The notes below the pieces were generated by a model. That model made no database searches. It saw only the letters and a list, made by a program, of their open reading frames with translations, and was not told the DNA's origin. Positions 1 through 5,377 of a stretch of 5,377 nucleotides of DNA are shown piece after piece. How positions within the stretch are numbered: the first letter of the stretch is position 1; each line of letters opens with the position of its first letter. A program made the translations under genes and the position numbers. The stretch spans positions 1-5,377 of the forward strand of contig SXIE01000309.1 of the NCBI GenBank assembly GCA_005772945.1, given 5' to 3'. The stretch comes from Pseudomonadota bacterium (lineage in GTDB: Bacteria > Myxococcota > UBA9042 > PHBI01).

Positions 1-464
1 AGAGCGTCGGCGACGGCGTGAAGCCGACCGATCCGGTGAAGGCCGCGGATCCGGCTTCGGGTGCGGTCGCGGGCGCGGTCGTCGTCCAGGCGGCGACGCG
101 CGGGAGTGAGCTCGCGGACGCCGGGACTGCGCGGGCCGGGGGCGACGGGGGGGATGGGGCGGACAAGAAGGAAGCGCCGCCGGTCGTCATTCCGAAGGTC
201 CAGTTCGCGCTCGATTCGGTGCCGACCGGAGCCGAGGTGTACGAGGGCGAGGCCTTGGTCGGCACGACGCCGATCGTCTTCGCGCGGACGCGCGAGTCCG
301 GGACGATGAAGGTGACGTTCAAGGCCAAGGGCTATCAGTCCCAGACGGTCGAGCTCGCGACGATCGGCGACGTCAAGAAGACGGTGGCGCTCTTGCGCGC
401 GCGCGGGCCGACCCTGACGCTGCCGACGGATCCGACCAAGAAGGGCGGCTTCGGGACGTTCTGA
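1..464 (+). CDS. C-terminal part of a PEGA-domain protein (left end outside the window)
   Basis: The frame ending at the TGA at 462-464 is open to the left edge (first whole codon at 3). The GTG at 18 has no ribosome binding site before it, so this is most likely the tail of a longer protein rather than a 148-residue protein. The first third is a loose Ala/Gly/Asp-rich linker. From about 198 to 413 there is a PEGA domain: FALDSVPTGAEVYEGEALVG, then GTTPI, then VTFKAKGYQSQTVEL, a short beta-rich fold with the typical 'VPTGAEVY..G...GTTP' and 'KGYQ' blocks. It ends in a Lys/Gly-rich tail, KKGGFGTF. PEGA domains in myxobacteria are often the C-terminal extracytoplasmic part of membrane-anchored Ser/Thr kinases, with a low-complexity linker before them; a kinase domain here is inference, since it would lie outside the window. 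The next gene starts 39 nt downstream on the same strand. Confidence 0.8.
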   Translation, partial: SVGDGVKPTDPVKAADPASGAVAGAVVVQAATRGSELADAGTARAGGDGGDGADKKEAPPVVIPKVQFALDSVPTGAEVYEGEALVGTTPIVFARTRESGTMKVTFKAKGYQSQTVELATIGDVKKTVALLRARGPTLTLPTDPTKKGGFGTF

Positions 465-490
465 GCCCTTGCGGATTCCGGCGAACCGTG

Positions 491-495
491 AAGGA
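491..495 (+). promoter_or_regulatory. Ribosome binding site for the TPR-like gene
   Basis: AAGGA lies 8 nt before the GTG at 504, an ideal Shine-Dalgarno distance. It decides the GTG start; the next in-frame Met is far inside the protein. Confidence 0.7.
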
Positions 496-503
496 TATCC
501 CGC

Positions 504-1934
504 GTGTGGCGACGTCTGAAGCGCTTGTGGGGCAGCTCTCGAAAAGAGGCCGGCCTCTCGGATGACTTCGAGCCCGCGCTGTCGCGGGCCGAGGCTGGCT
601 TTCATGCGTCCTCCGCTCTGGCGGGGGCCGCGTCGATTGGATCTTTCGGGGGCGACCCGTTCATCGAGCGGCTGCAGGACCTCGACGTGGACCTCGCGGC
701 CGGTCAGGCCGACGAGCGCGTCGTGTCGAAGATGCGCGAGCTGCTCGTGGCTGCGCCGACGGATCCGCGGGTCCTGAGGCGCGCGGCGGCGCTCTTGCGC
801 GGGCTCGAGGACGAGGCGTTGGCGGAGGCGTTCGAGGCGGGCGCGACGTCGGCGCACGGCGCGCCGTTGGTGGTCTTGGCGCGCGCGTTCTTGGATATGG
901 ACGATGCGCCGCTGGCGCTGGCGCTGGCGGACGGGGCGCTGGGGCGCGATGCGCTTGCTCGCGAAGGCCGCGCAGCGGCTGCGCACGCGCGGTCGACCGT
1001 CGAGGCGCTTCACGTCGGGGCGTGTGCGCTGGCGGCGATGGGCGAGCACGAGCGTGTGCTCGAGCGGCTGGACGGCGCGATGGGGCCCGGCACGCCGGAC
1101 TTGGCGCTGCGGTATGCGCAGTCGGCGTTGGCGACGGACTCGCCGGAGCGGGCCGCGCGGGCGCGTGCGTATCTCGGGTCCGTGGCGCAGTCGCTTCCAA
1201 TCGATGCTTCCATCGCGCGCTGCGAGGCGTTCCCGCCGGACCTCGATGGGGCCGAGGATGCGCAGCAGCGCTTGCTGTTCGTGCTCTACGGCGCCGTCCT
1301 GCTCGATGACGCGGCGGAGGGCGAGCGCCTCGATCCCACGCGGATCGGCAACTGGATGCGGGCGCTGGGGGCGCTCTTGAGGGACCTCGGCGGCGACGTG
1401 CGACCGGCGTGGATCTCGCCGCGCGGCGAGGTGCTCGCGCGTTGGCTGGCCGCGCAGTTGCCCGCGACCTGCAGCGCGATCCCGCTGTCGGCGCGCCTCC
1501 CCAAGCAGCCGGTCCTCGCGGTGGTCGTGGACGACTTCGAGCTCGCGCAACTCTGGGAAACGCGGGCGTTTTTCGATGCGCCGGCCGGAAGCTGCGGGGC
1601 TGGCGGGGCAGGGGCGGGTGGGGCGGCGAAGGGGTCGCCCATCTTCCAGGCGATCAAGGACCCGTCGGAGCGCGGGAGCCCCGTGGCCGATGTGATCGGG
1701 GTCTTTCGGGCGGGCGTGCAGCTGCCGTTCGAGGCGCTCGACGCCGAGCGCGCGGCCGATCGGACGCCGCCGCGCATGCTCGCGCAGAGCTTCATGGATG
1801 CCGAAGCGCGGCCGGATCCGGACGAGCTCGAGCCGTTCTTGGCGTGGGCGCGAGCGCGCGAGGCGATGCTCAGCTTGGCGGCGCCGCCGGAGCCGGGTGA
1901 GCGACTCGCGCTCGACGTGGACGCCGCGGGGTGA
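504..1934 (+). CDS. TPR-like helical repeat protein of unknown function
   Basis: A 476-residue protein with no signal peptide or membrane segment, so probably cytoplasmic. The start is a GTG with AAGGA 8 nt upstream; the N-terminus is basic (MWRRLKRLWGSSRK). Residues about 70-240 are Ala/Leu/Glu-rich paired helices of TPR type, for example APLVVLARAFLDMDDAPLA, then VEALHVGACALAAMGEHERV, then PDLALRYAQSALATDSPERA. Such repeats usually hold partner proteins. Residues 240-476 are not recognised; they contain a hydrophobic strand, VLAVVVDDFELAQLW, a Gly/Ala linker (about 366-380) and an acidic C-terminus. Between the first two repeats named above there is an extra stretch of about 12 residues (roughly 150-162) that coincides with a DNA hairpin repeat at 949-983. 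The gene follows the PEGA gene closely and its TGA touches or nearly touches the next gene, so the three are probably cotranscribed. TPR assignment is by pattern only; function is unknown. Confidence 0.75.
   Translation: MWRRLKRLWGSSRKEAGLSDDFEPALSRAEAGFHASSALAGAASIGSFGGDPFIERLQDLDVDLAAGQADERVVSKMRELLVAAPTDPRVLRRAAALLRGLEDEALAEAFEAGATSAHGAPLVVLARAFLDMDDAPLALALADGALGRDALAREGRAAAAHARSTVEALHVGACALAAMGEHERVLERLDGAMGPGTPDLALRYAQSALATDSPERAARARAYLGSVAQSLPIDASIARCEAFPPDLDGAEDAQQRLLFVLYGAVLLDDAAEGERLDPTRIGNWMRALGALLRDLGGDVRPAWISPRGEVLARWLAAQLPATCSAIPLSARLPKQPVLAVVVDDFELAQLWETRAFFDAPAGSCGAGGAGAGGAAKGSPIFQAIKDPSERGSPVADVIGVFRAGVQLPFEALDAERAADRTPPRMLAQSFMDAEARPDPDELEPFLAWARAREAMLSLAAPPEPGERLALDVDAAG
545..558. 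repeat. Perfect 14-nt palindrome inside the start of the TPR-like gene
   Basis: AGAGGCCGGCCTCT is its own reverse complement, about 40 nt after the GTG at 504 (codons 14-19). It could be a protein-binding site or an mRNA hairpin near the ribosome, but one such palindrome can be expected by chance in a GC-rich window of this size. Confidence 0.3.
949..983 (+). repeat. Hairpin mini-repeat, copy A (inside the TPR-like gene)
   Basis: The unit reads ATGCGCTT, then GCTCGCGAAG, then the hairpin GCCGC-GCA-GCGGC (967-979), then TGCG. Against copy C it matches at 31 of 34 positions (949-982 versus 1967-2000), with the hairpin stem identical and the only core difference in the loop (GCA versus GGA). 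Here it is translated as AREGRAAAA, a different frame from copies B and C (LAKAAERLP), which shows the similarity is at DNA level. It falls in an overlong linker between two TPR-like units. Confidence 0.8.
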
Positions 1935-1966
1935 GCCTGCTCGCGAAGGCCGCGGAGCGGCTGCCC
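1931..1966 (+). repeat. Hairpin mini-repeat, copy B (first of a tandem pair)
   Basis: A 36-nt unit directly followed by copy C; the two match at 30 of 36 positions, and the 27-nt core (1939-1965 versus 1975-2001) is identical. The hairpin is GCCGC-GGA-GCGGC at 1949-1961. It starts on the GTG overlapping the stop of the upstream gene. Its GGAG (1954-1957) lies 9 nt before the ATG at 1967, so it probably also works as a ribosome binding site. Confidence 0.85.
1954..1957 (+). promoter_or_regulatory. Likely ribosome binding site for the Cys-rich lipoprotein, lying in a repeat hairpin
   Basis: GGAG, 9 nt before the ATG at 1967. It spans the loop and the first base of the right arm of the copy B hairpin (1949-1961), so folding of the repeat could affect access of the ribosome. 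The alternative GTG start at 1931 has no comparable site before it. Confidence 0.5.
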
Positions 1967-2002
1967 ATGCGATCGCTCGCGAAGGCCGCGGAGCGGCTGC
2001 CA
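1967..2002 (+). repeat. Hairpin mini-repeat, copy C (second of a tandem pair)
   Basis: Its hairpin is GCCGC-GGA-GCGGC at 1985-1997. The unit begins exactly at the preferred ATG start codon and encodes the basic first part of the signal peptide (MRSLAKAAERLP). It shares its left flank, ATGCG, with copy A. Confidence 0.85.
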
Positions 2003-2743
2003 ATCCTGGTGTTCATGGCGAGCGCAGGCGCCTGCGCGACGGCGCCGGTGGCGCCCACCGCCGAGACCGTGCGGTCGGCGGACGTCGCGGCCTGGTGGCC
2101 GTGCGCGCCCGAGGCGCTGCAGGTTTCGGTCGTGCCTGGCTTCGAGACGTGCCTCGATGCGGCGCGCTACGGGGCGTTGCTGCGGCAACTCCAAAACGCC
2201 GATGGGCCGGACCCGCGCGCGTTCTTGGGCGAAGAGAGCGCGTGCGCGCTGCCGTTCGAGGTCCACGGCTGCAGCCAGCGTCAGACGTTCATCTGCCATG
2301 GGCAAGGGGTCTGCGCGCCGCTCACCGAGCGCACGGCGTACGCAGCGAGCGACGCCGAGTGCCGTGCGCTCGGACAGTGCAAGCGTTTCGGTGAATGCGC
2401 GCTTGGCCCGGAGCACAGCTGCCACGCGAACGCGGAGGCCGACTGCCTGGCCTCGAGCGAGGCCTGCGCAATCATGGGGCGTTGCCAGCTCGATCGCGAA
2501 GAGCGCGGAGCGCTTGCCCGCGACGAGTTGGACCCGCGCGGGTGGTGCGTGGCGCGCGACCAGGCCGCCTGTGCGGGCGCCGCCTGGTGCCGCGATCTCG
2601 GGCGTTGCGAGGCGAGCGACGGAGCCTGCGTCGCCGGGGACGAGGCCGGCTGTCGCGCCTCGACCGAGTGCCGGACACGCCAGCGCTGTTGGCCGCGCGA
2701 TGGGATCTGCGTGAACGAGCCGCCGCGCCCGCCACCGCAGTGA
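1967..2743 (+). CDS. Cys-rich repeat lipoprotein
   Basis: With the ATG at 1967 this is a 258-residue protein with a normal lipoprotein signal: basic MRSLAKAAER, hydrophobic LPILVFMASAGA, then Cys23 (AGAC, an acceptable but not ideal lipobox). The GTG at 1931 would add 12 residues and give a GTGA overlap with the upstream stop; it lacks a ribosome binding site and makes the signal unusually long, so I prefer 1967. The mature part has 22 further cysteines, an even number suited to disulfides outside the cytoplasm. Residues 132-248 form four repeats of C-x5/6-C-x5-C-x6/7-C, each separated by exactly seven residues, most units having G-x-C at the third Cys. Unit 2 is the exception: 20 residues lie between its last two cysteines (173 and 194) instead of 6-7, and hairpin repeat copy D lies there. 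I recall similar four-Cys repeats in large myxobacterial proteins, role unknown. The tail is Pro-rich (PPRPPPQ). Probably the last gene of the upstream cluster. Confidence 0.75.
   Translation: MRSLAKAAERLPILVFMASAGACATAPVAPTAETVRSADVAAWWPCAPEALQVSVVPGFETCLDAARYGALLRQLQNADGPDPRAFLGEESACALPFEVHGCSQRQTFICHGQGVCAPLTERTAYAASDAECRALGQCKRFGECALGPEHSCHANAEADCLASSEACAIMGRCQLDREERGALARDELDPRGWCVARDQAACAGAAWCRDLGRCEASDGACVAGDEAGCRASTECRTRQRCWPRDGICVNEPPRPPPQ
2494..2519 (+). repeat. Hairpin mini-repeat, copy D (diverged, stem preserved)
   Basis: It matches copy B (1941-1966) at 22 of 26 positions: TCGCGAAG, then the hairpin AGCGC-GGA-GCGCT (2502-2514), then TGCCC. All four differences fall in the two outer stem pairs (G-C to A-T and C-G to G-C), so both sides changed together and pairing is kept. 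It is translated as REERGALA, the same frame as copy A. It lies in the only Cys-repeat unit that is too long. Confidence 0.6.
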
Positions 2744-2849
2744 GCGGGCGAGTAACGGCGGTACGTGGAAGCCAGCCCTCGAACAGGGTGACTCGGGTGC
2801 GCGGGCCGGTCTCTTGGTGCACTGGCCCACCCTGAAAGGACAACGCACC
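2744..2849. other. Intergenic gap between the two lipoprotein genes
   Basis: A 106-nt gap after the Cys-rich gene. It must hold the leader of the next gene and perhaps its promoter, but I see no convincing -35/-10 pair. A weak hairpin (CCCT-CGAAC-AGGG, 2776-2788) is not followed by a T run, so it is not a clear terminator. No repeat copy is present. Confidence 0.4.
2835..2840 (+). promoter_or_regulatory. Ribosome binding site for the chagasin-like lipoprotein
   Basis: AAAGGA, 9 nt before the ATG at 2850. It places the start at 2850 rather than at the upstream TTG at 2814, which would put a non-signal leader in front of the lipoprotein signal. Confidence 0.8.
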
Positions 2850-3620
2850 ATGAAGTTCTGGAACCGTCACACTCTTCCGGTCGCGCTCATCGCGGCGACG
2901 ACCCTTGGCGCTGCTGGTTGTGTCGATGAGACGTACTCGGCGCCCTCGGCCTCTGCGTCCCCGGTCGGCAAGGCCGACATCGCGGGAGCCTCTGTCGTCT
3001 ACGGGCTCGCGGACGACGGCTCGGAGGTCTCGGCGCGCTTTGGCCAGAGTCTGCTGATCCGCCTTCCTGGAAGTCCGACCTCCGGAGCCTGGGCTCAGGT
3101 GGAGGGGGACCGGTCCATTGGCGCTCCAAACACCTACTTCGAAGCGGCCGCACTCGAGTCGGCCGAAGGGTACTTCGTCTTTGAGTGGGCCAACTTGAGT
3201 CCGATGGAGCAGGGGGTTCACGCGCTGACTTTTCAGTACGCCGTGCGCGGCTCGGTCACCCGCGCGTACGCGATCACGGTCGATGTGTCGGGCGGCGTGC
3301 CCGCCACGCTTGCCCTCTATTCGACCGACGAGGGAGGGACGTTCGGCGTCGTCGAGGGACAAGCGGTCACCGTCACGCTCCCGTATGACCCCGAGCGGGA
3401 GACGTGGGCCTGCATCGCCGACCGGACCTTGGGCAAATACGCCTCGTCGACCGTCGAGGAGACTCCGGACGACTTTGACCCCGCCGCGGTCACGTTCCGG
3501 TGGGACACCGACTCGTTTCTTCCGCTATCCGCGCACACGATTCAATGCAGCCTGTACCCCAGCGGTTCGACCAAAGAGTCGCGACGGTACTCGGTGACGC
3601 TGGCGTTCGAGGCGCGCTGA
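2850..3620 (+). CDS. Lipoprotein with two chagasin-like (inhibitor I42-type) domains
   Basis: A 256-residue protein. Residues 1-23 are a lipoprotein signal (MKFWNRH, hydrophobic core, LGAAG before Cys24); Val at +2 gives no inner-membrane retention signal, so the outer membrane or surface is likely. After a Ser/Ala/Pro linker come two related beta-rich domains, about 55-147 and 160-254. Landmarks repeat at an offset of exactly 105 residues: GQ 65/170, LP 72/177, W 81/186, W 113/218, H 124/229. Domain 1 resembles chagasin-type inhibitors of papain-like proteases: GQSLLIRLPGSPTSGAW recalls the family's 'G..(x)..L..NPTTGY.W' block, and HALTFQYAVRG...YAITVDV recalls its 'LTF.Y.RPW...Y.V.V' block, though RPW is missing. 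In domain 2 the inhibitory loop is lost (DPERE). Domain 2 alone has two cysteines (188, 233), replacing Gln83 and Phe128 of domain 1, a likely disulfide. Fold similarity is moderately sure; inhibitor activity is inference. It has its own ribosome binding site and follows a 106-nt gap. Confidence 0.75.
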   Translation: MKFWNRHTLPVALIAATTLGAAGCVDETYSAPSASASPVGKADIAGASVVYGLADDGSEVSARFGQSLLIRLPGSPTSGAWAQVEGDRSIGAPNTYFEAAALESAEGYFVFEWANLSPMEQGVHALTFQYAVRGSVTRAYAITVDVSGGVPATLALYSTDEGGTFGVVEGQAVTVTLPYDPERETWACIADRTLGKYASSTVEETPDDFDPAAVTFRWDTDSFLPLSAHTIQCSLYPSGSTKESRRYSVTLAFEAR

Positions 3621-3625
3621 AGGCG

Positions 3626-5377
3626 TCAGTCGCGATGGAGGAAGGCGAGGGTGACGCCGTCGCCGCCCTCGTGCCGCCGCCCGCGTCGAAATCCGGCGAC
3701 GTGCGGCGAGCGGGCGACGAGCTCGCGGACCTCGTCGCGAATGGCGCCCGTGCCGTGGCCGTGGATGATCCAGACGGTGTCGGCGCGCTCGCGGAAGGCG
3801 CGGTCGAGGAGGGGCTCGACGCGCTCGGCGACCTCGTCGCGGCGGGCGCCGCGCAGGTCGCAGCTGTTGTCGTTCGAGCGCGGGGCCGGCACGCGGCCGT
3901 CGTCCTCGGGCAGCTCGGGGGCGCGCTCGGGCGCGCGGATGATGGCGACGGACTTGCGCGGCGCGTTCGCGACGGGTCCGACGGGGGCAGCTTGTGCAAC
4001 GCCCGCGAGCTTCGCGAGGTCCGCGGCCGGGACGGTCACGCGCAGGGCGCCGATGGTCACGACGACGTGGTCGCCGCGCAGCTCGGTGATACTTGCAGCT
4101 TGCGACAAGGGTCGCACCCAGACGGCCAAGCCGATCCGCAGCGCCTCCGCGGCGAGAGGGCCGCCATCGCGGGCTCCGTCGCGTGTCACCTCGGGGCGCT
4201 TCGGCTCGGGGACGGGCTCGGGGGTGGGGAGGGCACGGCGCGCCTCGTGCTCTAGCGCCTCGAGCGCGCGGCGCTCTTCTTCGAGCCGCGCCGCGCTCAG
4301 CTCGGTGGTCGCGTCGAGCCGCGCACGGGCCTCGCGCACGCGGGCGACGACGGAGCGCAGCTCGGCGCGCGCCTCGGCGTAGACGGTCTCGATCTCTTCG
4401 CGGGCCTTGGCGCGAAGGCGCGCGCGCTCGTCGTTCAGGCGCCTCTGCTCGGTCTCGGCGGCGATGCGCGCCGTGCGAGCCTCGGTTGCGGACCGGGCGG
4501 CGTCCTCCTCGGCGAGGCGCAGGCGATCGAGCGCTTCGGCGAGCCCGCCGTGCCCGCCGGCGACGTCGCGGGCGCGGGCGATGAGGCGCGGCGAGAAGCC
4601 GAGGCGCAGCGCGATGTCGAAGGGGTTCGACGAGCCGGGGCGTCCCTCGGTGAGGACGAAGGTCGGCGCCATCGTCTCGGGATCGATGCCGACCGCGGCG
4701 TTGGCGAAGCGCGCGTCCTCGAAAGGAAGGGTCTTCAGCCGCTCGTAGTGCGTCGTCACGAGGCCGCGCGCGCCGCGACTCGCGAGCGATTCGAGGACCG
4801 CGATGGCGAGCGCGGCGCCTTGCGTCGGCTCGGTGCCGACGACCAGCTCGTCGAGGAGCGCGAGCGCGCCGGGCTCGGCCGCATCGAGCACGCCTTGCAG
4901 CGCGAGGAGGTGACCCGAGAAGGTCGAGAGGTCGCGCTCGAGGTCTTGTGCGTCGCCGATCAGCGCGAAGAGAGAGCGCACGACGGGCACGACGCTGCCG
5001 GGGGCGGCGGGGATCGGCATCCCGATTGCGGCCATCAGCACAGCGGTCCCGACGGTCGAGAGCGTGACGGTCTTGCCGCCCGTGTTCGGGCCGGTGATGA
5101 CGAGAAACGACTGCTCGGGGGCGAGCGTGATGTCGTTGGGTACGACCGCCGTACCCTTGAGGACGAGGTGCGGATTGCGCGCGCGGCGCAGGTGCAGCGC
5201 GCCCGCGAGCGAGAACGTCGGCGCGGTCGCGTCGAGGTCGTGGCCCAGGCGCGCGCGGGCTTGGAGGGTGTCGAGGGCGACCAGCTCGGCGAAGGCGGAC
5301 TCGAGGGCGGGACCTTCGGAGGCGACCCATTCCGATCGGATCCGGAGGACGCGCTCGAGCTCGCGGCGGACCTCTTC
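3626..5377 (-). CDS. mutS2: Endonuclease MutS2, C-terminal 583 residues (N-terminus outside the window)
   Basis: The minus-strand frame is open from the right edge to the TGA at 3626-3628. MutS2 proteins are usually about 780 residues, so roughly 200 are missing. In order: a clamp-side segment ending in ARNPHL and VVPNDI; Walker A GPNTGGKT (5092-5069); the STFSGHL signature; Walker B LLDEL (4858-4844) followed by VVGTEPTQGAALA; TTHYERLK; GRPGSSNPFDIALRLGF; a long charged coiled coil (fragment residues about 279-383); a small KOW-like beta domain (GLAVWVRPLSQ...VTVPAADL); a Pro/Ala-rich linker of about 45 residues; and a complete Smr nuclease domain with CDLRG (near 3855), IIHGHGTGAIR (near 3760) and EGGDGVTLAFL before the stop. 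Family members suppress recombination (Helicobacter, Thermus) or bind collided ribosomes (Bacillus); which applies here cannot be told. All catalytic motifs look intact. It converges on the lipoprotein gene with 5 nt between the stop codons. Confidence 0.96.
   Translation of the reverse strand, partial: EEVRRELERVLRIRSEWVASEGPALESAFAELVALDTLQARARLGHDLDATAPTFSLAGALHLRRARNPHLVLKGTAVVPNDITLAPEQSFLVITGPNTGGKTVTLSTVGTAVLMAAIGMPIPAAPGSVVPVVRSLFALIGDAQDLERDLSTFSGHLLALQGVLDAAEPGALALLDELVVGTEPTQGAALAIAVLESLASRGARGLVTTHYERLKTLPFEDARFANAAVGIDPETMAPTFVLTEGRPGSSNPFDIALRLGFSPRLIARARDVAGGHGGLAEALDRLRLAEEDAARSATEARTARIAAETEQRRLNDERARLRAKAREEIETVYAEARAELRSVVARVREARARLDATTELSAARLEEERRALEALEHEARRALPTPEPVPEPKRPEVTRDGARDGGPLAAEALRIGLAVWVRPLSQAASITELRGDHVVVTIGALRVTVPAADLAKLAGVAQAAPVGPVANAPRKSVAIIRAPERAPELPEDDGRVPAPRSNDNSCDLRGARRDEVAERVEPLLDRAFRERADTVWIIHGHGTGAIRDEVRELVARSPHVAGFRRGRRHEGGDGVTLAFLHRD

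Noticed and set aside
911..929. Short GCTGGC tandem repeat (three units)
   Set aside because: It encodes an ALALAL helix stretch in GC-rich codons; ordinary low complexity.
2776..2788. Small hairpin CCCT-CGAAC-AGGG as a terminator
   Set aside because: A stem of only four pairs and no following T run; too weak to call.
2814..2849. Upstream TTG start for the chagasin-like lipoprotein
   Set aside because: It would put 12 residues, including the translated ribosome binding site, before a clear lipoprotein signal; ATG 2850 with AAAGGA is better.
1286..2851. 521-residue open frame on the minus strand
   Set aside because: It is antisense to two well-supported + strand genes, Arg/Ala/Ser-rich with no domain pattern, and lacks a start signal; a typical GC-rich shadow frame.
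3500..4255. 251-residue + strand frame antisense to mutS2
   Set aside because: No recognisable domain or ribosome binding site; it overlaps the end of the lipoprotein gene and mirrors mutS2 codon structure.
4844..4858. Unusual residues after the MutS2 Walker B (VVGTEPTQG rather than the common GAGTDPxEG)
   Set aside because: The catalytic DE and the GT-P frame are kept; this is within normal family variation.
3525..5330. 601-residue minus-strand frame
   Set aside because: Extremely Arg/Pro-rich and out of frame with mutS2, which covers the same stretch with intact Walker and Smr motifs.

Overview
The window is about 70 % G+C, and its codons end mostly in G or C. Together with a PEGA-domain protein, a lipoprotein carrying a four-Cys repeat and long arginine-rich shadow frames, this suggests a myxobacterium (Myxococcota, perhaps the Polyangiales side). 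That placement is inferred from style and gene types, not from a marker gene. No rRNA, tRNA, transposase or CRISPR array is visible.

Layout. Positions 1-2743 hold three closely spaced + strand genes: the C-terminal end of a PEGA-domain protein (stop at 464), a 476-residue TPR-like helical protein (504-1934), and a Cys-rich lipoprotein (start 1967, or 1931 as a GTGA overlap; stop 2743). The spacings of 39 nt and 32 nt (or a 4-nt overlap) make a shared transcript likely. After a 106-nt gap comes a second lipoprotein (2850-3620), made of two copies of a chagasin-like (I42) beta-sandwich domain exactly 105 residues apart. Its stop codon lies 5 nt from the stop codon of a convergent minus-strand mutS2, which fills the rest of the window and runs off the right edge; its N-terminal part is missing.

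The most interesting signal is a small DNA repeat inside the genes. A unit of about 36 nt with a hairpin core occurs at 949-983, twice in tandem at 1931-2002, and in diverged form at 2494-2519. It is read in different frames in different genes, so it is repeated as DNA or RNA rather than as a protein motif. The diverged copy changes both sides of two stem base pairs, so the hairpin is kept. It sits in the one Cys-repeat unit of its gene that is about 13-14 residues too long. The copy at 949 sits in a linker between predicted TPR units that is about 12 residues too long. The tandem pair supplies the likely ribosome binding site, the start codon and the positively charged part of the signal peptide of the Cys-rich lipoprotein. 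This looks like a mobile or spreading palindromic mini-element that inserts into coding sequence without breaking the frame.

How the genes work together is mostly unknown. The three upstream genes could form a small envelope or signalling cluster (PEGA protein, TPR partner, disulfide-rich surface lipoprotein). The chagasin-like lipoprotein may be a surface protease inhibitor or an adhesion-type Ig-like protein. MutS2 is a housekeeping gene on the other strand and is unrelated in function.
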